64,000 nucleotides of DNA from Reticulascus tulasneorum (lineage: Eukaryota; Ascomycota; Sordariomycetes; Glomerellales; Reticulascaceae): positions 1-64,000 of the forward strand of contig LSAX01000004.1 of the NCBI GenBank assembly GCA_001557505.1, read 5' to 3'. A program made the position numbers and the translations under genes. This document shows positions 1 through 11,400 of this stretch, piece by piece; positions within the stretch are counted from its first letter, which is position 1, and every line of letters begins with the position of its first letter. A model generated the notes under the pieces. That model saw only the letters and a list, made by a program, of their open reading frames with translations, searched no databases and had not been told where the DNA came from.

Positions 1-64
1 CTAACCCTAACCCTAACCCTAACCCTAACCCTAACCCTAACCCTAACCCTAACCCTAACCCTAA
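1..64. repeat. Telomere repeat tract
   Basis: About ten perfect CCCTAA units (TTAGGG on the other strand) begin at base 1. They decay through CTAATAA-type variants until about base 115. TTAGGG is the usual telomere repeat of filamentous fungi. This fixes the left edge of the window as a chromosome end, with the chromosome running rightward. Confidence 0.97.
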
Positions 65-1534
65 TAACCCTAATAACTAATAATAAACTAAAAATAACTA
101 ATAACCCTAAATGGCGGGCGGGGTATTTACCATTTAACTTCTAAATGTTAAATTTTTCACTCTTACCGGCCTTTCTTATATCATTATAAAGCCTTATATA
201 TTTACCCTTAACCTACTACCTAAACACCTGTTTTCCTTTTATAATAAGGTTAAAAAAGTGATTATAATAAATATTAAGATATCTTAAGCCTCTGATCAAG
301 TCTAATCAAGGTTTAGATTAATGGTTTTATATTTTAGAATTAAGAAAATAAGATAAACATTAAAAAGTAAGTTAGGAAAGGTTTTAAATTATAACTTTAT
401 AGTAGATTAGATAGATAAGTTAAGATATTAAATTATAAAGATATAAGACTTTATATTTAAAGATAATTAAAATAAGGTAAAATAATATAAACTATCTTAA
501 TAAAGATCAAGTTAAACCTAATTAAGACTACTTAGATTAGATTATATATAAACTTTCCTTACTTTTATATATATAATTAGATTTCACAGTCCCGTTCAGA
601 CGAACGGGAGACTTACGCGCGGCGCACCTTTTAGGTCTGCGGTTAATAATACATAATATAGTTAAATCATCTATGATAGTTACTAGTTGATAAGTCCCCA
701 ATCCAGGCAGAACTGACCTCATTAGAAAGCCCTACCTCTGATCAGGGCTAATCACACCTTTTCGTACCGGTGGTACCCCAATTGACCAACTTAGAGCCGA
801 TTTGCCTATGTTTGGGGGATATGTTATGTGTGTGTATTAGTCCTTTGCTGACGATGTTGTGTGTGTTAATATAGTGAAGGACCATTTTGCTCACCCTATT
901 TCAATATTTTATAATTAAAAAGAGCTTTATAAAACCATATAGCAAATAGCTTGGTATATAAATAAACCTTAATCTAACCCTATTTAACCTTAACAAAGTC
1001 GATAATGTTGGTTGTAAAATGCTGGGTGAGGGTTCAAAGCTTATTGTAATATCCTCGTCTGTAATGTTGGACGGCGATTCGCAATCAACATTCTCAGTTA
1101 AAGTAGCCGCCGGTAACCCTTAATCAAAACAAAGTTACAGAGACAGTTCAAGCATGGTAGGCCAGAGGCGTCGCCGAATCTCGTCTTCTCTTGCCGGGTT
1201 ACCCTTCGCAGACCGTTCACCCAGCCTAGAAACCTCAGGCCAGGTCCAGAAAGTCACCAATTCCGCTGAATACCCGAAATCGCTCTCAGGGGGGCGACGA
1301 GTTCGAAATCAATGCCCTACAACCTCATTCAGTCTACTCTTCTCGAGGAAGTCGTGTAAGGTGTGGCGTATGGTCAGATTGATTAAAATAGCCTGTTGAA
1401 GTGAATGATATTTGAAGCAGAGACCGATATCGATATCTAACTGGTAATCTACCTGTTCGTATAGTATTATGCACGATGAACTGCTTGCAATTGTCGTCTG
1501 CTCTGTTTTAAAGACTGGTTAGAACTTGAAACTC
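65..1534. other. Subtelomeric spacer with AT-rich block, no gene seen
   Basis: Bases 65-115 hold degenerate telomere-like units. From about 120 to 590 the sequence is very rich in A and T, dominated by TTA/TAA/ATA words, which is what repeat-induced point mutation or similar decay leaves in fungal subtelomeres. From about 600 composition returns towards normal. A short open frame at 1154-1399 resembles nothing I know, and no telomere-linked helicase is visible. The next real gene ends at 1535, so the gene cluster starts only about 1.5 kb from the telomere. Confidence 0.6.
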
Positions 1535-3272
1535 CTAAGCTATTAGAGAAGCAGCAAGCATGACAAGCCCGCCGAATCCGTCCATTCCCGAGCACCACTC
1601 CTGCCAATTCTTAATACCCTTTGACATAGTTCTGTCCGCCGGGGTCTTATGGAGGAGCACCGGGTCACTACAATAGAGCTCGCTGTCATCTAGTTTGACC
1701 AGTTCTCCGTTTGCAGCTAATCCAAAGGCAATGTGATGACCAGGTACCCTATCCCTTTCCGCCATCCACACATACTCGTTGTCTGCTTCCCATAACTGTT
1801 TATTGGCCGGCAATGGTGCTAGAACAAAGCCGGCAGTGTCTTGGTCGCACATGGCCGCTGGCTCGAAATAGACTAGCATATTCACGACTTGATAAACCAC
1901 ACAAATTCTTTGATTCGTTTAGTAGATTTACAAGTGTTTCGCTCTGGCGGAAATGGGCAAAGACTAACCTTCGTCTTGATTCTTCAAAAATCCAATCTTT
2001 CCAGCCTATTTCGAGTCCGCGGTTACCTATACCTTCGCTAGACCCAAGTTGTTTAGATATTATCTACGATACGCCATTAGCTAAGATATCAAGATGAACC
2101 GGGCTTGAACATACGATCACAGTTGAGATTAATAAGAAATCAAGGTTGTTGTGGTCCGTCTCGCCTTCATCCAATCTTATAAGAATGTAAATGGAGAGGG
2201 CCTGCAGAGCAGCGAGCAATTCCCATTTGTTCAGCCTCAGATGCTAAATTCACCCATTGGTCCCTGTGAGCCTCTTTCTAAACCATTGCCAACTCTACGT
2301 ACCTCTTCACATAAGCGTTCACATTCCTGGCGCACATTTCTCCAGAACAACTTCCGACTCCCTTTAATCATGCTGCTGATCATATGCACCAAGCTAATGC
2401 AGTTGGTCAGTGGCTCTATGTCGTTGTTATCGGTGTTAGAAGTTATCAGATGTGGATGAATAAACGGTGGAAGGGTGTTGTGGCGCAACATCATCAGGGG
2501 ATAGGATTTCAGGGTGTGGAGTATGAGATTAGCGATTCTTTGCGTCTCAGCTTTTATTTTTGGTCGTAGTATAAGTGATCGGATATTGCTAGTTGGCGGT
2601 TTTGGTATCGATGAATTAAGAAAAAAGATAGCTTGGTGTACTTGAGCTGATTGGTCCAAGGAAGTTATCGAGCGACGACTAAATGACGAAACCTCCATTG
2701 AAGGGTATTGAACAGTCTCATCATTCGTCTGCAGATTCAAGAAGTTGGTGAAATCGATATTTGGGTTGTCCCAGTCAAGATTCTTGTCTCCAAAGCTTGC
2801 AAAGTCTGGGTCTGATATATCAAGTGCACTATCGATAATCATGTTATCATCGGTGCTTGCTTCTTGCCGAATTTCGACAGTGAGAGAATTTGCCGCTAAT
2901 GAAGGCGTCTTCTCTCGTCGTTCAGTCGGTACATTTTCATCGTGCTGAACCCTTGGCCCGGCCTCTTTGGGCTCGTTCGCTGGATAATAGCATTTGATAC
3001 CCTTGGTCACACATCTCGAGCAGTCTGGGTGCTTGTGATCACAACGGGCTTTCCTCCTAGCACAAGAAACACAAGACCGAGTTCGAGTGGTAGCACCAGA
3101 TACCCGAGACCGACAGTAATATCCATGTCTTTTCAGGGTGGACTCTGGAACACCATACTGTTAGTAAAATTTGGTATCGGTATGTCTAGTGGAGGTTTGA
3201 CACACGCTTATCAAACGGTTTGTTGCACTGCCCGCACCGTGATACGGACTGTATGTCGCTTCTTTCGGACAT
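1535..3272 (-). CDS. Transcription factor with CCHC-type and Zn2Cys6 fingers, likely cluster regulator
   Basis: The model has five exons: 3272-3204, 3157-2303, 2243-2115, 2063-1969 and 1907-1535. They sum to 1521 nt, or 506 aa. Exon 1 gives the first half of a zinc finger (CxxC at residues 13 and 16). Exon 2 completes it with HxxxC at 34 and 38, then gives a full Zn2Cys6 cluster (C52, C55, C62, C69, C72, C79). The C-terminal third has the conserved tryptophan-rich blocks usual in this fungal family (WELLAALQAL, DWIFEESRRR, LPANKQLWEA). Proteins of this build are nuclear DNA-binding regulators, often local to metabolite clusters. The gene is divergent from the SDR at 3911 and is the only regulator inside the PKS/terpene block, so it is its likely regulator by inference. 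The alternative stop at 2237 falls inside an intron with a GTACGT donor. Confidence 0.85.
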
Positions 3273-3910
3273 TTTCTTTTCAAATTAAACTGTTGCAAGT
3301 TATGGGAACCGTGAAATGGCATGTCTATATGGAGCTGTCACATTTGTCAGCATTGGTCGGCGTGGATTTGTAAGGAATGTCGTTAGTCACGTACCACCAC
3401 CCCACTTACACTTAGAAAGGGACTCAAACGTCCTAGGTACCTTATGCTTTTTAACATTATAAGAGTAGCACGACTTTTGGCATAACTACCTAGCCAAACG
3501 CTGGCCCACTAATCAAGCGGAGTAGAGCCTTAACAGCATACGCCAGCGGAGCGGAACATTTTGTGGAAAATGTAACTTCCGGTAATGTTCCTTATCTGAA
3601 TTTAGTATGATCCGTCGGGCGGAACAATCTGCAAGGGCTACTAGGCATGCTTCACATTCTGTCACCAAAAAACCTTCTTCCCTCACTAAGCTTGAACATG
3701 CGGCCGGTAGTTTTATTGTAGAACACAGACAGCGCTTCCTAAGTGTGATGATCGTCCTCGGCATCCCAAATTGTACAAATGCCGCCACCAAAATAGTTAT
3801 TCTAACTTGTAAACTTTAACATATATAAAGATGGACAATATTCGCTGAAAAGATGTTCGTCACCAGATCATTACCCATCTTTTCCAGTCGTACATAAACC
3901 TTAACTCAAC
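3273..3910. promoter_or_regulatory. Divergent promoter between regulator and SDR
   Basis: This 638-bp spacer separates the two divergent starts. A TATA-like ATATATAAA lies at 3821-3829, about 82 bp before the SDR start codon. I see no gene here. A shared promoter would let both genes respond together, but no operator could be assigned with confidence. Confidence 0.5.
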
Positions 3911-4891
3911 ATGGCTCCTTTCCCATCCCCAACCTCTACGTGGCACACGAAAACGTACCAATCTATACATCCCACCCATCCCCAGGTTTCTGCCAAAGGT
4001 AAGACCGTGGTAGTAACGGGAGGTGGTACTGGCATCGGTGCAGAGACCGCTCGCTACTTCGCCGAAGCAGGTGCGTCTCGGATCGCACTTCTTGGCCGTA
4101 GGATACAACCTCTTCTCGACACCAAAGCCTCCATCGAGCACATGTTTGCTGGTGTCGAGGTATTCGTTGCCCCCACTGATGTCACGAAGAAGAGCGAGGT
4201 GGATGGGGCGCTTGCGAGCTTTGCTGGGGACGGGAAAATCGATGTTTTGGTCAGCGGTGCAGCGGTGATCGGGCCCCAAGACCCCGTGGGGGATGTGGAC
4301 AGTGACAAGTTTATCGATGCCATACAGCAGAACCTCAAAGGATCACTGTCAGTTGCGCAGGCATTTTTGCAATACGCATCGACGGACGCAGTTGCCATCA
4401 ATATTTCTTCAAGCGCTGCACATCTGAATTTTGGCCCTGGTTTTGCGTCATACAGCGTCGCTAAGCTGGCAGTATTTCGGCTTTGGGATTCTCTAGCCTT
4501 CGCGAACCCGGAGATAAGCGTATTCCACGTCCAGCCGGGTGTAGTGGACACTGCGATGAATAAGGAATCGGGGGGTGTCGACGCTGTAGGTCACGAAGAC
4601 GACGGTGAGTAGGATGGTTATTAATTGGAATATCATGACGCTGACCTTGACTTAGTCTCTCTACCCGCAAGCTTTAATGTTTGGCTCGCAAGCCCAGAAG
4701 CGCGTTTCTTGAAGGGCAAGTTTTTGTGGGCAAACTGGGATGTAGATGAACTCAAGGCCAAATCAGAAGAGATTGAGGCTAGCCCGCAGCTAAGCATTGG
4801 GCTGGTTGGATGGCCGTTTGGAATTTCTAATTGGAAACTCCAGACTACTGCCAGTGCTTCACCAGCGTTTAGTGTCAGTAAGAAGACGTAG
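3911..4891 (+). CDS. Short-chain dehydrogenase/reductase
   Basis: Two exons, 3911-4604 and 4656-4891, encode 309 aa, a normal length for a classical SDR. The Rossmann motif TGGGTGIG lies at about residues 36-43. The catalytic Ser is in an ISSSAAH context and the Tyr/Lys pair is in YSVAK, so the enzyme looks active. These enzymes oxidise alcohols or reduce ketones with NAD(P)H. There is no signal peptide, so it is probably cytosolic. It sits between the regulator and the acyltransferase, consistent with tailoring of the cluster product, but the substrate cannot be read from sequence. The intron (GTGAGT...TTAG) has a plausible branch region and restores the frame exactly. Confidence 0.87.
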
Positions 4892-5896
4892 GGTGCAGAT
4901 GTAGATAGAGCTGATGTGGGTTTGGTGTTCGGATATAGAAGCATGAATAGCGTTGGAGTCACAGAGAGCCCCATACACCTGAGCAGGGGCACCTACCGTG
5001 ACAAATGCAATGAGTTTCTGGGTAGTATGCTATACTTTTGGGTTGAAGGAGATAAACGAGGATGGCTGGTTAATCGGATCCGACGAGATCCTATACACTA
5101 AACTCGAATAAACGGAAAGCAGGATTTGAAAATATTGGTAAATGATGTCGACGACTGGAAAGATAGGGGGACGGATTAACCTCAGAAAATAAGGTGAAGA
5201 CCGAAAACAACACTGTACGTCGTGACAGACTTGTACCTACATTTCTCGTTTCTGGTGCATACCCACGGCTGACGATGGAATCACCACCATCACTCTCTAC
5301 ACTTCAACGTGTCAGGGCAGCCCAAAGCGTGATGAAAGAGCTCAGGAAGCTCTCCGCGCGACTTAAGGTGGATGATGCGCTAGGGTTACGAAACGGACCA
5401 TCCACGGAAGAAGTCCTCGTACTCCCATTATAGAGCGAAGTGCTAGTATGGAGTGAGAAAGATGGTTTGCAAGGCCCATTCAAGATCTTTAGCACCCAGA
5501 GGCACCAAATGACATTAGTATACCATTTATGCTGGAAGATCGCATGAAGGTGGTCATTTGTGGCCTTAAAGGTGGGATAAGATGCCTATAATATAGATTA
5601 CTTATAAATATACATACAGATATATACATAAATCACTTGCAGACATACACATAGAAAGATTTATAACTTGATTACAGACAAATATATAGCCTATTCGCTG
5701 TTATATACACATCTCACTCGCGGTCACACTCGCAGACACACACATACGGCTCACTCGCAGACATATACGTAACTTAGACGCATATACAGACAGACCTACA
5801 ACTCGCTCGCGGTCACGCTCGCAGCCGCACACGCAAAACACACACAACTTGCTTGCAGACACATTCATAGTAAATCCGCCGGACCATACCTAGCAC
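4892..5896. repeat. Spacer with imperfect CA/CTCGCAG-type minisatellite
   Basis: No convincing gene lies here; a short open frame at 5194-5433 resembles nothing known. From about 5590 to 5872 the sequence is low complexity. It is built from variants of a word such as CTCGCAGACACACACATA and ACAGACATATACATA, repeated irregularly about every 30-40 bp, with a gradual shift from AT-rich to GC-richer versions. The block lies between two 3' ends (SDR and acyltransferase). Confidence 0.5.
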
Positions 5897-7387
5897 CTAG
5901 GAAAGTGGTATGGCGTATTGACCCAACTCTTCATCGTCCAACAAGAACTCCATTTCTTCCTCTAAGAGATTAACTACGAATTCCACTCCGCCATAAGTTT
6001 TCCTAGGAAGTATAAAGGCAATACGAGTCCATCGATTGAAAGGGCTCATCAAAGGACGAACCGCCTCCGGCACTCCCTGATTGCCAAACACACTGTCCCC
6101 GAAGCTTACGTCGTAAATCGGCGCCATGAGAAGTGAGGAGATCAGCATGGCAATAGCGCTAAGCCCAGCCGCTCTCATAATTAGCCTATTGAAATCCGGT
6201 ATACTCCTTGCGAGCGTGTATGCGTCCAGCAGCTTATCAGTGGTAATACTCTGGGCACTTTCATGGATGCATTGTGCCACAATGGCTATTCCGTTTGAGC
6301 GCGAAATGAGAGCAGAGAGCGGTAAAGCACATCTGCGTAGTACGGCGAAGTTACCGAGGTAATTTGGTGGTACAGATTGAGAGAAGTTCATCCTCCCGTC
6401 AAAGTTCAAGGCCAAGTGAGCCATGCGGTCCGGGTTGTCGTTGGGCTCCAATCCATTAGCTGCAGAATGTCGTAATGCCGCTGATGACATGGCTCTAAAC
6501 AGACTACGCCATATAAGGGCGCAAATAGCATCATTGCCAGAGGTTCCAAGCCTAACTTGACCGGGATCCTGGGCACACTTCTTTTGCAAGGCGTCAACAT
6601 TCGCTGGAGGCATGTAGAAGACAATTGACTTTGCCACACGTGTATGGACACTGACAGACTGCTTGGATTCCTGGGACTGCTTTTGAGGATCCACATCTCG
6701 TGGGTCAATTCCAAACATGGTCCATGTTCCAGGGTCAATTCTTTCTGTAGACTTCGCTGTCCATTCTCGCTCCCAAATCTTCTCCAATAGAGAACGGTCG
6801 TAGCTTTCTGGGCTGGGGGCTTGTACGGGCGGCCGGGATCTTGGTGACTCGAGGTGCCTGCAGTGGTCAGCCCACAGTTGGACGATTGTGAGCAGACCCA
6901 TGCCATCGGAAACGGAGTGATGCACGGCTACAGTGAGAAGACAGGCACCGGGGATGAAGTTGGCTTGGGCCACAAATACCTCAGGGCCGCAGTCGACATC
7001 GGGTGTAAAAGGAAACCAGATGAGTGACTCGTCATCAAAGGCGTCTGTGGGAAACCCCAAGTCTTTCGCATCATTGTAGCTCATGAACGTGTCTAGTTGA
7101 TTGAACTTTAGCTGATGTGGTCGTGGTCCGCCTGCGTTTACTGGACTGTGCCTGATTTCCAGCTGCCCCGGGCGCCAGCCAGGCACATCTCGAGACTGTG
7201 GCCACACCCTCCCATCAAGCCAGGGCAATTGAGTAAACGTTTCATGCAACCCCTCTAGTAAGACTCCGAAAGCGTGTGAAGAGCTGACGTCTGCCTTCAT
7301 GGGAAAGTAGAGAACACAACAAGTGTAATTCCCTGGTGGCACGTGATCGAATGGGGACAGCGAGATATGGACCTGTGGCGAGACCAT
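5897..7387 (-). CDS. BAHD-type acyltransferase (trichothecene O-acyltransferase-like)
   Basis: A single exon encodes 496 aa. The catalytic motif HHxxxDG is present at residues 156-162 (HHSVSDG). A C-terminal SFGDSVFG stretch followed by PEAVRP stands where the family has its DFGWG-like motif. The protein belongs to the fungal transferase group that includes the trichothecene acyltransferases, which move an acyl group from CoA or a carrier onto an alcohol, usually in the cytosol. It is transcribed divergently from the PKS. The PKS has no thioesterase or other release domain, so this enzyme is the best candidate to off-load the polyketide chain onto a hydroxylated partner, by inference. A simple acetyltransferase role is equally allowed by the motifs. 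Confidence 0.85.
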   Translation of the reverse strand: MVSPQVHISLSPFDHVPPGNYTCCVLYFPMKADVSSSHAFGVLLEGLHETFTQLPWLDGRVWPQSRDVPGWRPGQLEIRHSPVNAGGPRPHQLKFNQLDTFMSYNDAKDLGFPTDAFDDESLIWFPFTPDVDCGPEVFVAQANFIPGACLLTVAVHHSVSDGMGLLTIVQLWADHCRHLESPRSRPPVQAPSPESYDRSLLEKIWEREWTAKSTERIDPGTWTMFGIDPRDVDPQKQSQESKQSVSVHTRVAKSIVFYMPPANVDALQKKCAQDPGQVRLGTSGNDAICALIWRSLFRAMSSAALRHSAANGLEPNDNPDRMAHLALNFDGRMNFSQSVPPNYLGNFAVLRRCALPLSALISRSNGIAIVAQCIHESAQSITTDKLLDAYTLARSIPDFNRLIMRAAGLSAIAMLISSLLMAPIYDVSFGDSVFGNQGVPEAVRPLMSPFNRWTRIAFILPRKTYGGVEFVVNLLEEEMEFLLDDEELGQYAIPLS

Positions 7388-8472
7388 GGCTGTTCAAGCA
7401 TTGATAAAGATGCTTCTAACACTATGTTACTCTCAACTCGTGACAATATTTCCCGTATCTTCTTGCTGAGTTTCGACTACCTTGACTTTCTTAGCTGTGA
7501 TGTATTTTGTTGTAATTCTGATGTTGTGGCAGTACAAGAGTGGACGTGTCAAATCAACCGAGATAGGAGATTGAGATGACGCAACAAAGAGCCCAAGATT
7601 CAGCGGTTTAGTAAAATGAAAATGTTTGAACTTCTTGGATGTCACTTCTGCTCTGAATTCATAACTTCTGTCAGCTGTCGGCTCTCTCATGCTCCACCAC
7701 GGTTTTGATTTCAAGTGTCTGACGCTGGAAGCCTGCGGGGATTCCCTGGCACCACGCACCGCCTCAAAGAAGGAACATAGCTCGCTGACATCTTAAAAGG
7801 ATCTTGTATTACAGGATGGCGGCCGGTCTGCCCTCTAGATCGATCGCGAGGTGTTAATGCACTTGCTGTAGTTGACAGATATTAGCCCCCGGGACTAGAT
7901 AGCAAGCTGTCTAGGTAACACATTGTGGTAGGATTACAAGCATGGCAAGAAATCGGACAGATGCAACCAAGAATCCTTCCACAGTAATTACTTACGGAAT
8001 ATACGTCATACGAAGGAACGCAATCGCAATCATGCGTCGCACAGGCCCGAGCTGTTTCTTGTCTAATTGATAAGCGCCATTCGGGCCGCATGAGCAAGCA
8101 CCCCGCCTGCATCCCATGGCCCCTCAATTTACACCTTCTTGGCTGCAGCAAATATGGAACCTGTGCATCTCGTGCATGCAGTCCTGCCGTATTTGGTCAC
8201 CAATCGGTCGGGTTTTCACAGGCGAGAGACACATTAGTACCAGTACTTTGACACCGACATCAATACAGCAATTAACCGGTACTCGATTACTTAATCGCTA
8301 TATCAAGATCCTAACTAAACTGTTATTTGCATATTCTGTTATCTTATAAGGGAATACATCATTGATGAGTATAGGTGTGAATGACCCAATTCACCCAGGA
8401 CCCAACATTAGTCATTTGACGACTTCTCACTTTCAGCTTGATTCACTCGATCTGATTGCACATTGAAGGAAC
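7388..8472. promoter_or_regulatory. Divergent promoter between acyltransferase and PKS
   Basis: This 1.08-kb spacer holds no recognisable gene. It contains GC-rich CGGCCG-like words around 7820-7832 that could serve C6 regulators, which bind CGG/CCG half-sites. That is only suggestive, since such words are common. Confidence 0.4.
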
Positions 8473-11400
8473 ATGGCGTTCCCATCCTCGCTGAATAGCA
8501 CAGATAGCCCTGACAGCAGCGTATTCGGAAATGGCATTTGTAATGGCGACCACGCTTCGGCGCATGAACCAATTGCCATTGTTGGAATGAGTTGCAAATT
8601 TGGCGGAGATGCCACGAGTCCATCCAAACTATGGGAACTTTGCGCTACTGGTAGAGACAGTTGGTCCCCAATTCCCGCGGACCGGTTTGGTGCAAAATCA
8701 TTGTACCATCCGGACTACCAGCGGCCTGGTCGTGTGTGTTGATTCTCAAAATACGAACTGCCCATTAGTCTTGCGCTAATACATGAACTTTGCAGCACCA
8801 TGTTCAGGGTGGATATTTCCTGAGGGAGGATGTAGCATTGTTTGATCCTGCGTTTTTCAACTTGTCAGCCGATGTGGCGAGCGTAATTTGCTTCCAACCC
8901 AAATTCTAATAGCTATAAGCCACTAACTTATCATAGGCCATGGACCCTCAAGTAAGACTATTGATGGAATCTGTTTACGAGGCTCTGGAAAACGGTATGC
9001 GATACATATGTATATGATCTTATCTCGATTGGACCAAAGTTAATCTCAGTAGCGGGTATGCCTATTGAGCAACTATCCGGGACAAACACTTCAGTTTTCT
9101 CTGGAGTCTTCAGTAGAGACTACTTTGATACACTTATTCGAGACCCCGAAACCATGCCGAGTTCCTTCATCACAAGCAATGGCATAGCAATGCTCTCGAA
9201 CCGAATCTCTCATTTCTTCAACCTCAAGGGAGCCAGTATGACAATCGACACGGGTTGTTCCACGAGCATGGTGGCACTCCACCAAGCATGTCTTAGTATC
9301 CAGAGCGGTGATTCGGACATCTCTATAGTGGGTTCCGCTTCCGCTATTCTTAATCCTGACATGTTTATTGCAATGTCCACCCTCGGGTAAGTTCCCTCTG
9401 TGCTATGGCCCATAGTAACTATTCTTCTTGTTCATGGTGCTAATTGTAATAGTTCTTTAAGCCCTGAAGGCCGTTGCTTTGCGTGGGATAAGCGCGCAAG
9501 TGGTTATGGTCGAGGGGAAGGCGTTGCTGTACTAATTCTGAAACGCCTTGACGCTGCTTTACGCGACAAGGACTTTGTTCACGCAGTCATTCGACACTCG
9601 GCGCTAAATCAAGATGGAAAAACCAGCACTTTGACCTCCCCATCTATGGAAGCACAGAAGAAACTTATAGAAGAGTGTTATAAGCGCGCGGGGCTCGAGA
9701 TGGCAGATACCAGTTATGTGGAGGCACATATGACTGGCACTCCTGCTGGAGACCCCATTGAAGCTGAAGCCTTGGCACGAACGCTTGGAAAGCACCGAAG
9801 CACTCGGCCGTTGCTTGTAGGCTCGGTAAAGACGAATATCGGACACACTGAGCCTGTCAGCGGTCTTGCAGGCATCATCAAAACGGCATTTATTCTTCGT
9901 AACCGTCTCATTCCACCAAACCAGAACTTCGAAGAGCCCAATACGAAGATACCTCTAGTGGAATGGAATCTACAGGTCAGAAAGCACAATATTTGCAGCC
10001 ACGATTTAGAATTACTCTAACACGCACTTTCGCAATAGGTGCCTACTTCTCTGACTTCATGGCCACATGGAAAGCCAGTTAGAGCTTCGGTAAATAACTT
10101 TGGCTATGGGGGAACCAATGCGCACATCATTATGGAGAGTGCTCCCGATAGACCGAACATGAATGAAGAAAACGGTACAGTAAACGACTCGAAAGAAAAT
10201 GCATTGGCCGGTTACAAAATCCAGGATAGGCCCGACGCGTCTCGTGTCTACATTCTTAGTTCGAAGGAATCTGCTATAACCCAAGCGATGAATATACGAC
10301 TCTCTGACTATATTCGACAATCACTTGACGAAGGGAAAGATTTGTCCCCACCAGACTTGGCGTACACGCTCGATCGACGCAGATCCAAGCTCCCTTGGCT
10401 CACGGTCGTGAGGGCAGGAAGTTTGGAGGAGCTGGCCCGTCAGTTGGAGGCACCCGACTGCAAAGTCACGCGAGCGATACGGAACCCTCGGATTGGATTC
10501 GTATTCAGTGGTCAAGGCGCACAGTGGCACGGTATGGGCCGAGAGCTGATGGATACCTACCCAGTCTTTGACAAAGCCATTCGTACCGCCGATGAACTTT
10601 TGCGGGAGTTTGGCGCATCTTGGTCGCTACGTGGTATGTAAAAACAATTCCGTAGGACCTTGCAACTTGCCTGAACTCATTGGATCGGCAGAGGAACTCA
10701 TGCGTGACGAAAATTCCACGCGTGTCCATGAGACAAATATCAGCCAGCCCATCAATGTGGCTGTCCAGCTCTGCCTCGTCGATTTGCTTGAATCATGGAG
10801 GGTTACTCCCGATGCGGTGACCAGCCATTCGAGCGGCGAGATCGCTGCCGCTTATGCAGTTGGTGCACTCACATTTGAACAAGCACTTGCGGTGGTGTAT
10901 CACCGAGGTGAGCTCGCTCTCAGGTATCAGAAGACCAAATGCCTCGCAGGGGGGATGCTAGCGGCTGGTTTGAGCGCCGAAAAGGCCGAGAAATATCTCG
11001 CAAACTCGGATCGGCGCGTTGTCATTGCCTGTATTAATAGCCCCAACAGTGTCACACTCTCTGGTGATATACCCCATTTGAATGAGGTAGCATCTCAGCT
11101 TGAACGTGATGGTGTATTTTCAAGAAGACTCAAGGTTCCTATGGCATACCATTCTCACCACATGCATCATATGGCCGAGGAGTACACGAATAGCCTGCGC
11201 GGGATTCTCCCCGAGGTTCGGAGCTGGAGAGGCATCATTTTCGCGTCCCCGGTGACCGGCGAGATTGTGACAAGTCCAAAGGTTCTGAGCCCTGAACACT
11301 GGGTTCAGAACCTGACTAGTCCAGTTCTTTTCTCACAGGCTTTCGAAAACATGTGCTTTGGACACATACCAGGCGGGGAGTCTCGTCTCTCTGCCCAAGG

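Noticed and set aside
1154..1399. Open frame of 81 codons near the telomere
   Set aside because: No family resemblance, high Ser/Arg content, no support from introns or neighbours; likely chance.
1..1534. Telomere-linked RecQ helicase, common in fungal subtelomeres
   Set aside because: No helicase motif on either strand; the space is too short and AT-rich.
2237..3010. Taking the long frame at 2237-3010 as the whole regulator gene
   Set aside because: It misses both the upstream zinc-finger exon and three conserved downstream exons that sum exactly in frame.
5194..5433. Plus-strand frame of 79 codons after the SDR
   Set aside because: Its C-terminal half looks faintly helical, but it matches no family and has no clear promoter; could be transcript tail.
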